From Siphonodentalium dalli (taxonomy: Eukaryota; Mollusca; Scaphopoda; Gadilida; Siphonodentaliidae), in contig CP136063.1 in the NCBI GenBank assembly GCA_032622095.1, positions 85,911,980 through 85,975,979 on the forward strand: DNA of 64,000 nt, written 5' to 3'. Below are positions 41,985 to 55,643 of the stretch, in pieces (the first letter of the stretch is position 1; each line of letters starts with the position of its first letter). Under the pieces are notes generated by a model. The model was not told where the DNA came from and did not search any database. It saw only the letters and a list, made by a program, of their open reading frames with translations. A program made the position numbers and the translations under genes.

Positions 41985-44067
41985 ACAGAGTCTGACTCAG
42001 AACAATATAAACTGTTGTTGAAACAAAGTGTCACTGCTCTAATTCTTAGTTCTTAATGAAGTCAGCATTGTGCACTAAATGTGTAAAATAAGCATTTAGA
42101 TATCTAATCAGACACCTGTTATAATCCGTTTCAAAGCGTTCACCAAACAAAAGACCTGTACCTAAATCGGTAACTTATACAGCAGTACGAAACTACTTTA
42201 CATGTGTGCACATGCTTTCTTTTTCCAGAGGTAAAAATACATGTGTTTGCTCAATTACGGTTTTGTAGTAGTCGGGTTCATATTTGGTGTGGAACTGTGG
42301 ATGTTCCCAAGGTGACTCACTTTCAGATTTGTTCAAATGAGGTCACTGGGTCAACATTTTCCCTCCATAGTAATTCTTAAAACGACTTCTCAAGTACCAT
42401 TGGGCCAAATGGGTTCATATTTGGTATGAAGGGTCTTTGGGTGACTGGGGTTCATATTTGTTCAAATGACGCCACTGGTTCAAATGTGGGCGGAGCCAGG
42501 GACATAACTAAAAAAAATTAAAAAAAATCCAGATTTAACTCTTCGCTCAAAATCACAAACCGACAGATCGTACTTGCTATTGGAAGGGTCAAGTATTAAA
42601 GTACATGTACCCCTGTTACAAATGTTGTTTTTTCACATTCCTAATGCCACATTATTATTTGAGAAGTCATCTCCTTCACTGACACAATATAAAGCTTGTC
42701 TATCTGCCATTCTCTCCAATGTCTCCTGTGTATGACATGAGATCGTATATGGTAGTGTTTGATAAACAAATAACAAAAATGGCTGGATAATGTTTATTTG
42801 TGTCATTCATTTCAATTTGTATTAGATTAATTCCTATGTGCTGTGTTCTATGCAGTTACACAGGCAGGTGTTAAATATAATGTTTATATAGGCTATTATA
42901 TATATCTTTATTGCCTCCAGTATTGAAGATTTATTTTGGTGATGTCAGATTTCAAAGAACAATTATTAGAGCTGCCATGTTGATAACCCTTCCCTAAATT
43001 TTGTAACTTATTTTAAGGAAAATGAACTCACTTCAACTTCTATAATACACCATTTGAAATTACTAGGTCAATGGATCTCATAGATTGGGTTTTACATTTT
43101 GTTCAAATAGGGGCAGAGATAGGAGAATTAACACTCCTGCACCCACCATACCTGTATCTATGCTATGAATTCATGTTTGGTACTTGTAAATAGATTCCTA
43201 TTTGACATGTAATAATTTTGATATATACCAGTATTATCAGTAAGGTTTTGATAAATTTCCAACAGTTGGAGATCTTGAGGTACCAGTTCTAATTTAGCTT
43301 GGTCTAGTTGGGAGGTAATGGGCAATGATCTATTTGGGTAGGGGATGGGTGTGCAGTTAGAAATTTCAAGGTTGACACCCCAATATCCCCTCCCACCTTT
43401 CAATGAAGACCCTCTACCTCTCAATTTACAATAAACTGGTTTATTCCATAGAAAACTTGAATTTTTTCTGAACTCCACAAAATTTGTCATTTGAAAGTGG
43501 TTATTTAAAGTGAAAAATATATTTAATCACAAATGTTGACATCATTTTGAAAGATTTCAAACTTGTTCGACTTCACAAAGTGAACTCTGCTTATTCCGTT
43601 GTTCAGGTATGTATAGTTTGTTTACATTAGATACCATGGTCGCCCTTTGGAAACAAAATAGCATGTTATTGTAAATAAGATTTAAAATATCCATCTCCAT
43701 TGTATGAAATGTTTAACTAACCAGTAATGACAACGCTTACCATTTAAAAACTTACTAATAGCAATAGAATATTGGAATAAAAGTACATTGTGTGCATTCA
43801 CATGTTCGTTGTTTGGGTGCATTCGATCTGTCACAAGAGTCGAAACTGTCATCTGTGAAAATCCGATTGTTGCCGAATAGACTTTGTATGAAGTCGGGTC
43901 TTTTTAAAATCATAAACATGGTTACTTCTAATTAATTGCATGACATATTCAATGTCTATTTTATCATAAAGATTTTATTATAATACATCACTCTTTCTGA
44001 TAATTATATAATTCCATGCTGATATGCAGGATAAAGTTGATCTGGGCGCAAAGTCCGCTATGAAAGA
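41985..44067. other. Mostly unassigned; one diverged two-unit repeat
   Basis: At about 42265-42510 two ~125-bp units share GGGTTCATATTTGGT and TTTGTTCAAATGA(G/C)G(T/C)CACTGG. No exon recognised in the rest. Confidence 0.4.
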
Positions 44068-44075
44068 CTAATGGG

Positions 44076-45200
44076 TAGGGCCCGACGAAGCTTCGAGATT
44101 CGATTCCGAATCCTACGTCGATTCGATTCGAAAGCGGTCGGGTGATTCGGGATATTTAGAATCGTTGTATACTTGTCCTCTATTGCTGGGAATAGACTGC
44201 ATTATCTATAAGAATTGTTCATTATATCCCCAATAATTAACCTGAGTCTCCTTCCGTGACCATCTGGGACCTCCCTGGTCCAATGTGTATATAGGGTAAG
44301 TTGCCCAATAGCTCACTGCTCACGTTACTCGTGGAAGGTCGGTGCAACTCGTGCAATCTGCATGTAGGTCTGTGATGGTTCGTGTGTTCATCACGGTTAT
44401 ACCGTTATCGTACCGCACACGGTTTCCTCCACCACATAAAACCAGCAATGTCGCGATATAGCCCGGCCCCAGCTGAGTGAATTTCTTGTGGGACATATTT
44501 GTAGTTCGGTATCTGACATTCTTACCAGAAAGGCATATATTGCGTTACTCAGCTCAATCAAATAATATAAAAAAAATTTATTTAAAATTTAAAACGATAT
44601 AAATATATTAAATAAACATTTTGGGCTGCATCATGTCGTCTCCAAATCCGACCAACATCTTTAAACAGCATATATAGATATGTTATCCGGGAAATGGAAT
44701 ATTGTTGACTATTTCATGACAACTCAATTGATCAGACGGACAGGCCCAAGTTGGGATACTATAGTGCCTGTATTCCCGTTTGCGTGTGTGCCATTCCCAA
44801 GCGTACATGCGCAGAAGTTTCTGTTTGTAATGACTCGAATCAGACACCATTTACTCCAAAGTTCCAAACTGCTTACTTTTCACGAACTTCACGCATAGTG
44901 GTAGTGCACACAATATGAAATGATGTCGTGCCATTCTCATATATTAAACTGTTTTAAACTGTGAATAAATACTGTTGATATCATGTCATAGCAATTTAAT
45001 GAGCCTCCTTCGTAACCTGGAGTTATCTCACTGACGTTATAAAATCATCGGACATTTGCCCCCAATTTTGCTCGTACCCTCCCACTGATCGGTACCCGCG
45101 GATCTACTAAAGTGTTTGAAAAAGATTCGATTTTGAATCATTATCATGATTTGATTCGAGATTCGATTTGATGTTGAAATTGCCGATTCGTCAGGCCCTA
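44076..45200. mobile_element. hAT-type element with 8-bp target duplication CTAATGGG
   Basis: CTAATGGG at 44068-44075 and 45201-45208 flanks ends TAGGGCCCGACGAAGCTTCG / (inverted) TAGGGCCTGACGAATCGG. Sub-terminal regions are rich in GATTCGATTC on both sides. 1,125 bp; the longest frame inside (44680-44898) is not recognised as transposase, so it is non-autonomous. Confidence 0.88.
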
Positions 45201-45208
45201 CTAATGGG

Positions 45209-47099
45209 AATGGTCTTCAGGGTAAATTAGCATCTCACTCTACCGATATCACAAGCTGGTTTATGTCAAAGCAAACATGGGCTACTCACGGCAACACGTC
45301 CAATCTTCAACAGTCTTGAGTGAACCTAGACAATTGAATAGCCACCATGCACATTCGATAAAAGTGAAATCCCATTACTTTCTAAAAAGTAAAATCCCAT
45401 TACTTTCAAAAGTATTAAGTTAGTCAGCAAACCACAAATCACTGCAGAACACAGCCATAGCAAATCAGAAGATAGTGACGTGGAAAAGCCTTTTTATAGT
45501 GATAATGATTTTGGAATATTTCAAACTATTAAACTAGTGGGGATTAAGATTATTCACCCTAAGGTGCATGACCTGTTCATGCCCTTTGGATATTTCGTCC
45601 AGTTTTATAATTATTATGTTTTGCCGACGTCAGGTGTTTTGTTCTCGATGTCTGATTCAGTATGTGAGACGTGTGACACGATGTGAGTGGTAGTTGTGTT
45701 TACTGACTAGCTTGTGTGAGCATTTGATATATCCCTAATATGTTGTTGGATTCTTGTTGTAAGAGTTTAAAAAGATAGGTGGTGGGTCGTGGCCTTGTGT
45801 AAAGGAATTTTGTCTAGGGGGATATTGATTTTCACGTGTGGAGGTTTATCGTGTTTTTTGGAGGGATGTGATAGAACACGCCTTCGTTTTGCGTTCCTAT
45901 TATCCGTGTTCGAGTTTGGTTCAGAAGTATACCAAATACTTTATACCTAAGTTATCATACTTAACAAGCAACTTACGAGAACTCAACTCGACAAACGCTA
46001 TATACTAAGAGAGTTAGGCTTCCCTTGCTAAACTTTAATCTATTAAACTAGTGGGATCACAAAAACTCTCCCGACAACAGAAATGTCTGACACAAAGAGG
46101 ATCTAAATTTTATGGATTCCATTTGATGTCACCAAGGAACTGTCTAGTATAACAATATTTTTATCATTGTAATGTTACTAGTATTCTTCACAAACCATGC
46201 CATACATACCGGTCTAAATGCCACATATATCAGATGATTTACAAGTAGACCTTTATAGGTTTAACTTTCTTTTCCGATAATTAATTTGCACCAGATTAAG
46301 CCAGATTACCGTTATTGTTTGGCCCATAATAAATATTGTTTATATCTGCTTTCCCTGTCTTTCATAATGGGACCATCTCAAAAGTATTGCACATTATAAA
46401 GCAAGTAATAGTATTATAGAATACACTTCGAATGGCTTGCTAGGAGATATCACTGACCACAAGAATTCACCGTACCGAACAGTGTGCCCAAGAGCAATTT
46501 TATGTGATACTTATTCAAATACCAGTATGCGGATCAAGTTTTCTAGGGGAACTTGGCCCAAAAATCTGGTTTACCATTTATCCTGCCTGACTGATCAATG
46601 GGTTAACCAAGAGCAAACCACACGACACGTGTGTATGTTAAGGTAAATCTCAAAATATTATACACTGATTTCTCAATTTAGCCTGTGTACATGTTTTGTT
46701 ATTTCTATATTCAACTTCTCCCATTACATACATGTGCAATTGTGTATATGTAAAAAGTTTTAAATGAGCCATGGATGTTCTTTTGTCATGGACATCATGA
46801 TAATAATTTTTTAGTTTTTTTTTGAAAACCAATAAATATTATTTTTGAATGAAGTCAGGCAGTCAGCAAAATATCTCTTGTTTGTTTTCATTGAAAATAA
46901 ACAATTGCTCGCACTATTTGTGCTTGGAGATTCTAAAAACCGAAAAAGAGTGCTTGCGATTGCATTAAAAATTTATTTTGCTTGAATTTTCATTTTTGTG
47001 GGGTTAACATTGTTCTTAAATTGATGGAATGGAAACAATTGCAGTATTTAAAATAGTTTGAGGATTTGGAGGAATATTGGTTAATGTCATTGATATTTG
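45209..47099. other. Unassigned
   Basis: No exon, RNA or repeat with defined ends was recognised in this 1.9-kb stretch. Confidence 0.35.
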
Positions 47100-48170
47100 C
47101 ATTTCAAATCATCCATTTTGCTGACTACACTATTTGTGTTATCTGAAATCAAACTAGCAGTTGGTTCCATTTTAACTCCTATCATATAATTTGAGCTGAT
47201 TAATATTAATATATTACAAGTAGATCTAGACTCCATGATATATAATTGTTGAACCTGTATCAGTATAGTGTTTTGGTTTTGATCTGAGTTGTGTAGTAGC
47301 ATAAGTTCTATCCTGGTGTTTTAATGATCTATGATGGTTCAATAGGATTAGTGTGCTGTACTCTGCACTTACATACCTCATACTTTAAAAGGACATTGGA
47401 ATTTTCCTTACATCAAATAATAGTAATTAATGATAGACAGATAGAGATACAAGTACCTATATTTAGCAGGCAATATTTCCTGGTTGTAGTACATCAAAGA
47501 TTTCTTCATTGTGTTCCAATTTAATTGAATACTTAGTGGGTGGTTGTTTATTGCACAAGTATGAGGGCATTATACTTCTCATTGAACAGATATCTGAAAA
47601 CTTACAGTAAGGATATTAAACCCTGATGAGTCATGCAAAATATGACTCAGGTTGGTGGCTTTCAGATTTATTTTGTCAACTTGCATGTACTTTAGGAATA
47701 CCTGTTTCTCGGAAATCCTTGTTTTTCCATTGTTGGTGGATAATTCGGAATAAATATTCTCTTAATGTTTTCACTTCTACATGTACATGAAGTTAATCAA
47801 TTTAATAACAAATCATCGTGGATTAAAGAATTTTGACTTGGTGAATTTCCAAATGTTTTCTGCATTATCATGGTTTAAAATTTCAACTGTACAGCATGCA
47901 GGAATCGTGAAACAATTCAATTTATGCATTTTTCCAGTGTTCCCAAATTTTTTTCTAAACTAATGTTTTCTCATGAAACATTTAGCTACCACACCATGTT
48001 AAGGGTTGGAAATTCTGATAATCTTTCTTTATCTGTCCGTGAACAAGCAGGAAATCTAGTCAAACAGAGAGAACAGTGTTTGTGTAGATTATTTCCCAAA
48101 TTTTGCCAAAATATTTTGGGGACGCCCGAAAGAAATTAAGTAATTCTGCATCTGTACCAAGCTAGGAAAA
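47100..48170 (+). repeat. Decayed tandem copy A
   Basis: Most diverged of four direct copies. Landmarks: TTGTTGAACCTGTATCAG near 47245 and GGGGACGCCCGAAAGAAATT near 48118. Confidence 0.55.
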
Positions 48171-48954
48171 ACTATATTATGGGAGTTATTCCTTGAATTC
48201 CATGTGGTCACTTATGAGAGATATTTTTGCCACTATTTATGAACTTGCATACATGTACCAGTATGTTCAATGTTGTCCCAGATCGTGATATTAAAATTGA
48301 TTACCTGTGGTGGAAATACCCTTTAACCTTTTCTTATCCTTGCAAGAAAATGAGAAGCAATGTTTAGATTTCTAAACTTTTTTATTTATTCAGTAAAATC
48401 AAATGAAACGGTACAATCAGTTGATTTCTTAAACAGACATGGCTCATACCCAGTACCTCCAAATATGGTACCTAATTTGGGATCAGTTCTAACAAAACAC
48501 CCTACCAAACTCGTTGGTGGGGCATTGAAATCTGTGGTGGTCTTTCTTATAATTTTCTGTGCAATTTTCATGCAAAAATAACTGCAGGAAAAGTGTTTCA
48601 TGATAATTCCAGCTGATATTATTTATTTTAATATGAGATTTTAATGAGTGTTGCACTCCGAGATAGGTTTTAAATGGTTATTGAATTTGAGTTGAGGTAT
48701 TTAAATGTGTTAGTTCAAGCAATGTTGCCATTATGGTGGCAAGTCATGACAAACACTTTCTAGGATTGTCCTCTAGCTGCCTCACTGTAAACAACTTGTA
48801 CATGCATTTTTCTGCATGAGAATTGCTTTCCAGGTTTTCATATAATTGCCATGTAATATCTTCATAAACTTGTTAACAGTTGAAACAAAGTTATTTTATA
48901 GCTGGCTAATTGTATGTACGGTTCAATGAACATACAATGATCAACACCTCTATC
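48171..48954. other. Unassigned
   Basis: No feature recognised. Confidence 0.35.
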
Positions 48955-49038
48955 ATTCAACCCTCTGCCATTGCCCAGTTTGCTTCAGCAATTTGCTTCG
49001 GCATTGCTGAACGCCGTTTCCAATTATGAGGGCTGTGC
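48955..49038 (-). repeat. CAGCCCTCATAATTGG repeat (reverse)
   Basis: CAGTTTGCTTCAGCAATTTG and CCAATTATGAGGGCTGTG match, inverted, the copies at 54024-54146 and 56749-56860. Confidence 0.6.
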
Positions 49039-49040
49039 AC

Positions 49041-49303
49041 TTAACCCTTTTATGACGGAAGCTGCGCTGGTGCAGATTTAAAGATCCTGTGCCAGTGCAT
49101 TCTCTTAAATATGGGAATCTCTCATAGTTAGCCTAGCATATATAAGAGAATACACTGGCTTACGAGGCCAATGTAAATATTGTTAGGCCAATGTATTCTC
49201 TTATATTTGCAAGGCTCCCTATGCGAGACTCACATATATAAGAGAATGCATTAGCACAGGGTTTTCACAAAATTTCAGGAAGCTCCAGTCATGGAAGGGT
49301 TAA
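49041..49303 (-). repeat. TTAA MITE, family 4 (reverse)
   Basis: TTAACCCTTTTATGACGGAA ... CAGTCATGGAAGGGTTAA, TTAA on both sides, two hairpin cassettes with several substitutions. Confidence 0.83.
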
Positions 49304-49442
49304 TCACTCAAGCTTGTTTGGTTACTACATTTTTTCCATCACATCCACTGATTAGTATTGATTATTCTCAATTTTTTGGACTCATGACTTGCTAGTATTC
49401 AACCTGCAGTGTAAACAGTAATAGTGTGATGGTGGCTATAGA

Positions 49443-49939
49443 ATTAAAGATGGATTATCTCTTTAAATAACAAATTTGAAATAGTTGCGTGGTTATAAAA
49501 TAATAAATATGAACTGAAGTCCCCTGTCCGGAAAGGCTTCTATCAATTAATATTGATTTTATTTCGAATATTTTATTGGGACCGTTTATTTGTCTATTTT
49601 TAGAACAGACCATTCGGGTGATACCATATAGCGATAGAGAGCATTATGCTGTTCTATGGCTATGTACCGAACGTCAAATATCCCAGATTGATTGGTTGTA
49701 TTGTTTTATTCCATAGTTATAAGCGATAATGAGTATAATTAATGTTTATTTGTGACAAAATTACACCATAAAATGTCTGGTCTCTGTTAACAGTAACCAC
49801 TAGTGTATGTTAGCTAAACAACCACACCTTTAATTAATCGATAGAAGCATTTCCGGACAGGGGTCTTCGATTCAGATCTAATATTTTATACCCCTGTAAC
49901 TATATAATACATGTTTACAAAGAGATAATCCACCTTTAA
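49443..49939. repeat. TTAA-flanked element with ~100-bp inverted repeats
   Basis: TTAAAGATGGATTATCTCTT at the left and, inverted, TTAAAGGTGGATTATCTCTT at the right. The arms match on through CCCCTGTCCGGAAA(G/T)GCTTCTATC. TTAA at 49443-49446 and 49936-49939. A fragment lies at 26986-27040. Confidence 0.82.
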
Positions 49940-50005
49940 TTTCTCTCAAGTGATTAGGGTACATGGTAGTAGTGATAGTATTTTAACTTCACTGGTAGGT
50001 TGAAT

Positions 50006-50405
50006 TAATGACATTCTTATGTCAGTAAGGCATTAATAGGTTAACTTAACTATGTTCATTTATATGTTCATGACATAACTAGGACTGGGGTCATGCTGTG
50101 TGTAGTTATTTGTCAACATGTGGAGTGTTTAAAATTTAATGACATTCTTATGTCAGTAAGGCATTAGGTTTACTTAACTATTGTTTATTTATATATTCAT
50201 AGCTTAGACTTTGGCCATACATACCCTGTGTAGTTCTTTGTCAACAGGTATCAAGAGTGATAAATATTTAATGACATTCCTATCGAATCTTATGTCAGTA
50301 ACACATTACCGGTATGTTAATTTAACTTGGTTGTATTATATTCATAGCTGGGTCTTGGGCCCTACTATGTATAATTCTTTGTCAACAAGTAGAGTGATAA
50401 CAATT
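50006..50405 (+). repeat. Three tandem ~132-bp units
   Basis: TAATGACATTC recurs at 50006, 50138 and 50269. Each unit continues with TTATGTCAGTAA, a TTAACT block, ATTCATAGCT or equivalent and TTTGTCAACA. Confidence 0.8.
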
Positions 50406-51619
50406 TCAAGTCTTCCATTAATACAATAGTTTTCAACCTGGTTAATTTGATCACTTATGATGACAAACTACCGATACCACGTATGCTAAATGCACTTATA
50501 AGTTATAACCCAGCTTTCCATTCCCTGTCAAGTTAACCCATCTACCGCTCCGGTACTCTTGAAAGCTGTTGGGCTGACTTGGACTTTAGTAGATGAAATA
50601 CTCATGTACATGTAATTGTCAACTACTGGTATAAATTCACAGATCTGTTAATTCCATAAATCTTTAATTTTGCTGAATGTTTAATGTTATAATGTAAATT
50701 AATAATGGGCATGTTCCGTATACTTTTGGGTTGAATGATGACTTGTCATATAACAACAATTTAGTTTCTTAATACTTAAACTTTGACAGCTTTCTGTAAA
50801 AAAAAATTAAAGATGAACATAGTCGTTTTCATACAGAAGATTATTTATTGATAATTATTTGTGGGAAGTTTTGCTATCAAAATGTTTGAAACACCCAAAA
50901 GAATTGCACAACTAAAGGCGATTTTAGCTATTTAGTTTTATTTGATAAACAGCGTTAGACATATTATGGACTTGTTCGGTTGCGTGAAACTGATTAATAT
51001 GTTAGTATTCAGGCACTATACCAACTGGAGGAATGTAGCATTTTACTAACATTGCCAAAAATATCAAGCAAATCGACCATACCACTCCATAGAAAGCATC
51101 GTCCAAACTATGCTCAATCGTAAATATTTACTTGATTGGGCATGCAACTATTGGCGATAAACTAACAAAAACAATTTCACGATCGAGAGTAACTGAATTT
51201 AAATGTATGTTGTTAATTTCGATATAATATTTGTAAAACTAACTACTTTGAGCAATATTATTCTCCATTTCTATTTTGTCACCTTACCGGAGTGTTTCAC
51301 ATCAATTTAAACAAAGTTGAAAAAATTTTCAGTCCATAATTATTGAGAATTTATAAACCTCCTCTAAATTACATCCACGAATGGTCTTTCTCTTTAGTTG
51401 AATCCCTGAAAAAATTTCACCACCTACTTCACAGTGTAGTTCTCTATACATGAATGGGTAATTTTCTGAGTTGACATACATGTATTTTATTATTTCTGAG
51501 ATCCTGGTCCTATGAGGTGCTGAATAACTATTAATTTTTCGAGATTTCAAATTTTGTAACTTAAGGAAAGAGTGTTGCATTGATTCAATCATGAACGGGT
51601 TAATATGTCACTTGAGTCT
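50406..51619. other. Unassigned
   Basis: No exon or repeat recognised. Confidence 0.35.
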
Positions 51620-53560
51620 CGGAATTGTCGCAGCTTCTATTCAGCATCGGGAGGTATACATATATATGTATTTACATAATATATGCAGAAATGGGAGGGC
51701 TTCTTGATATATATGTTACCTGTTTGTGTGTTTAGGGAGTATTTTGGTTAATTTTAATCCTTATGCATCTGCTTACACTGAACACCCAGTAGTCTCCCCC
51801 ACCCCTTCCAACAAGGTATGGTTCCAGTAAATTTTGACTTCCATGCTACTCTTACCATTTGTGATGCCATGGTCTACCAATATCCTGTTTTACTGTTGCA
51901 TACTTCGAAATCTGGTAAAGATATGCCTGTACCAAATTCACTGGGAAAGAGTTTGGACCTGGTTGACTTATTTCCACTCTCAACCAAATCCTTAGTTCCC
52001 CATCCGATGACAATGTATTTGACCATTTCTTTTTATTCGTGGACTTATTCTTTGTCTAAGCTTATGTTTGTCTGGTAAGCGTTGCATTTGATATTCTACT
52101 CTTGACTGGGTTGAATGTGTATGCTTATTGTCAGATCATATTGGTTAAATTCTGTCATTTCCCCAACACATCAAGCTCATTACTATTCAAGTTTATAAAT
52201 AGCCAGGGCCTCCTTGCACCACTATTGTTGAACCTGTCCATAACATAGGTTTGCATCCGGCTGGCTGGAGGATAATCAGTGAGAAATCTTGATTTGGTGT
52301 TTACTACTTTTGTACTTCCAAGGTGAAGGATGATCATTTGGGGTGAAGTTTATTGATTCTGAGGATTTTATAAAGTATGTTATTTCTTAGTGTCAGATTT
52401 GATTTATAGTAGCATCATTATACTAGTATAGATTTTCTGTATTCTTCACATGTAGGTCATTATGTCTGAACAATTTGCAGTGTCATTTCCCAACAGTCAT
52501 CACTGGTTCACTAACATGGCTGTCTTTAGAAAAATTTCATCTATGATCATTATAATGTCACTAAATACTACAGTTCTATATGTCCAGATGTTTTATTAAC
52601 CCTTTTTACCAGTGTTTTGACAGTATACAACACTTAGAATGTTTACGGACAAATATTTTGAAAACATATTCTGGCCATGATAGGGTTGTTTATGTAAACT
52701 TTCCCAGTTCTTCAAGGGTTAATTATCCACAATTGTTATATTTTTCTTTAATATTTGGTGCTGTTAATAAAATATTTTTGGACAAATCTCAGTAATATTC
52801 AAACTTAGTCAATTTTGTAAAATCTTTTTGAAATCAATGGGCTACATACATATATATTAACATAAATAATTTTGGTAAGATTCTATATTCTGTGGACATT
52901 TACATGTAGTTTTGATATCCTGATATTGTCTATTGGAGAATCATTCAATATATCCACAAATTTGATTGAAATGCCACTAACACTAGATGGATTATCTCTG
53001 TTGTTTCTTAGATCATTGGGGTGTGGCTTCCAGGTACAACCATTAAAACTGACCAAATATGTGCATGTATACTGCGAACATGTGTAAACTTGTGTTTATT
53101 TAACAGAACATTGGTTATATGTCCCTCCCAAGAAATTTTGTTCATAAATTTTGAGGACGCCCGAGAGAAATTTGTGTATTAGAGTGAAGCGGCATCAAGA
53201 TATTTCGCTTAAATTAACACAAATCTTGCTTTGCAATCTTCAGGCTTTGAATTTTACAGTTTTGTTTTCATATCTTGATATAGGGTGACGTCAATTTCAT
53301 TTATGATTATTTAAGATTTAAATTCTTTCTCAATTCTACAATCCTGGAATTCAGGCATTTGAACTTTACTCAGGAAAGATATTCAAATTTTCAGATTAAC
53401 CATATGATGACTTTTGAATTTCATCAAGAATTTAACTTGTACCATATACTCCGATTAGGGTTTCTTCCACGTATCTCATTTATTTCATAAAATTTGCATG
53501 TTTTTATGTGAATAATGTGATTTATCTGAAAAAATTATAATAATTGGAAGAGTTTTATTT
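51620..53560 (+). repeat. Decayed tandem copy B
   Basis: Landmarks in order: AAATAGCCAGGGCCTCCTTG (52197), TTGTTGAACCTGT (52225), GTAGGTCATTATGT (52454), ATTAACCC and ACAACACTTAGAA (52597-52640), ACTGACCAAATATGTGCATG (53049), GGACGCCCGAGAGAAATT (53155). A 24-kb-long gene-free context surrounds it. Confidence 0.65.
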
Positions 53561-54023
53561 TGAAATTGTATTCCAAGTTAGCACTTCTCAGCCTTCAAAA
53601 TTGGGAAAAATGTCCCACGACAAATTTAATGTGGCATTAGTGATTTCACATGTTGCCATGACATTTCCCACGGAATTGCTTATTGCCATGGCCAATTTCG
53701 AGGACTGTACTTCTTGTTCAATTATAATCCAAAAAAATCACATAACACCCTGTAATTATATGGAAGTATCTCAAGAATAATAGAAGCTGCTCCATAGCGA
53801 CATCCTAGTGTTTTGTTTCATTTATGCTTATAATTCAGCTTTTGTCCGACTCATTGTTCAGTGTTAGGTGTTGACCCCTACTCCCTCTGCACAAGCTGGA
53901 CATGTGTAATGTGTTACATCTGACTTGGTTTGAAATAGAGTGCTTGATGATTTAAGTAATTTTGCTACATGTATTTTACATGAATTGTTTGGGGAGACAG
54001 AACTGTAATAAGACTTATGAATT

Positions 54024-54146
54024 CAGCCCTCATAATTGGCTACGGCAATCAGCAATGCCGAAGCCATTTGCTGAAGCAAACTGGGCCACGGTAAAGGGTT
54101 GCCGTAGCAGATTGCCGAAGCCAAACAATCTGAATTAAAAGGGCTG
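54024..54146 (+). repeat. CAGCCCTCATAATTGG repeat
   Basis: CAGCCCTCATAATTGGCTAC ... GAATTAAAAGGGCTG; the ends are inverted (CAGCCCT/AGGGCTG). GCAATCAGCAATGCCGAAGC and its relatives fill the inside. Confidence 0.65.
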
Positions 54147-54437
54147 TGAATTTGACCACAAATTGCCTCAGGCGCATTTTAAGCATTGATATTAGAACCA
54201 ATTCACATTGCTTGAAAAGTCATCAAAATCCGCCGTGATATCAATCAAAATTCCAACTGAGGGCCCGGAATATGCATATGGATTATGGTATCATTTTTGG
54301 TGTCTGGTTCTGTTCTAGGTCTAGGAAAAATGACAACGTACGTAGCCTAACATATTCTTGCAAGTTAAAGGCCCACTTAATTTTCGAGTCACTGATTATT
54401 TTTTGTATAGTGCCTTGATATATGGTTTTAATAACAA

Positions 54438-54821
54438 TCTCATATATATTTTGAAGACCTCTGTTTGTCTGTATGTTTGTCTGTATGTATGTCATTTTTA
54501 CAAATCTACGATTCTCCACTGATCGGGACGAAACTTGGTACGTGTGTGTAGTTTGACCAGGCGGTCGACGTTGTCGTATTGGCAAGCCCGTGCGGCGCCC
54601 GCTTCGCGCATGCGCAGACGAAATCTCGGAAACGGGTGGAGCTATCGACTTGAAATTTGGTATGTGAATGTATCTTGCCCCGGATACAAATTTTATCGGG
54701 TCGCCGAGCCCGTGCGACGCCAGCTTCGCGCATGCGCAGACCAGATCTCGGAAACGGGCAGAGCTATCGATTTGAAATTTGGTTTTTGAATAGCCCGGAC
54801 AACGTCGGGCTCATCGGCTAG
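54438..54821 (+). mobile_element. Non-autonomous Helitron-like element, type 1 (two tandem units)
   Basis: TCTCATATATATTTTGAAGA after ...AACAA; ends AGCCCGGACAACGTCGGGCT + CATCGGCTAG. Two of the 122-bp units are present. Confidence 0.85.
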
Positions 54822-55643
54822 TCTACTATATATTTTGAGACTTCCGTATATATATATGTATATGTTTTATAGACTCGAAAACGGCTGGACCGATTGAGCC
54901 CAAACTTCCTATTTAAGGTTAAAATAACACGGACAGTGTCATCTCACCGCTTTTCAGAAGGTCCGAGCACCCATTCTCCCTTCCCCCTGTCACCGTCCTT
55001 GGCAGGGAGTGGTTAATGCAATAACGCTCCTTAATTTTCCATATTTGGTTTTGTTAACCGAATAACGCTCTTTATTGCCTTGGGGGTTCGCCTACGGCTG
55101 TTTGCGAGCTAATTTTCCATATTTGGTTTTGTTTACCGAATAACGCTCTTTATTACCTTGTGTTTTCGCATACGGCTGTTTGCAAGCTTTCCGGAAGTTA
55201 TCTGTTCTCCGCATTCTGCGACGTGTCGAGTGTTCAGTAATTATCCAGGTGGGGATGTGGAGTTGAGATTGCTTTGTTAGCTCAATCGCTGCGCTCAACA
55301 TGGGATGGGGAATACTTGAAACGGGTATCCGCAAATGACCTTCGGCGATATTTCGGGCATCAGCAGCAACGTTAAATTTGTTATGTATGGTCAACTCAGG
55401 ACGTGACATTGACCTTCAAACGGGTACCCGCAAATGATATTTCGGGCATCAGCATGCAGTCGGCGTGCCTGTACAGGGTTACCTTGGAAAAAAAAAATAA
55501 TAGATCGACCAAATCCATGGGTCGAATCTCGCCAGTGGCGGGCTAATCTGCAAATCTGGTCCAATTTTGCATGCGCCCGTGTCATATACACTCATATAGT
55601 CATGTTTCTGACAAATGCCGCCAGTGGCGGGCTAATCTGCTAG
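54822..55643 (+). mobile_element. Non-autonomous Helitron-like element, type 2
   Basis: TCTACTATATATTTTGAGAC start and GCCGCCAGTGGCGGGC hairpin followed by TAATCTGCTAG at the end. The terminal block CGCCAGTGGCGGGCTAATCT occurs twice (55530 and 55619). Two ~87-bp units with ATTTGGTTTTGTT and CGAATAACGCTCTTTATT lie at 55031-55190. It directly follows the type 1 element with no base between. Confidence 0.8.

Noticed and set aside
55092-55409. 105-codon minus-strand frame
   Set aside because: Lies across the internal repeats of the type 2 Helitron-like element; no Rep or helicase motif.
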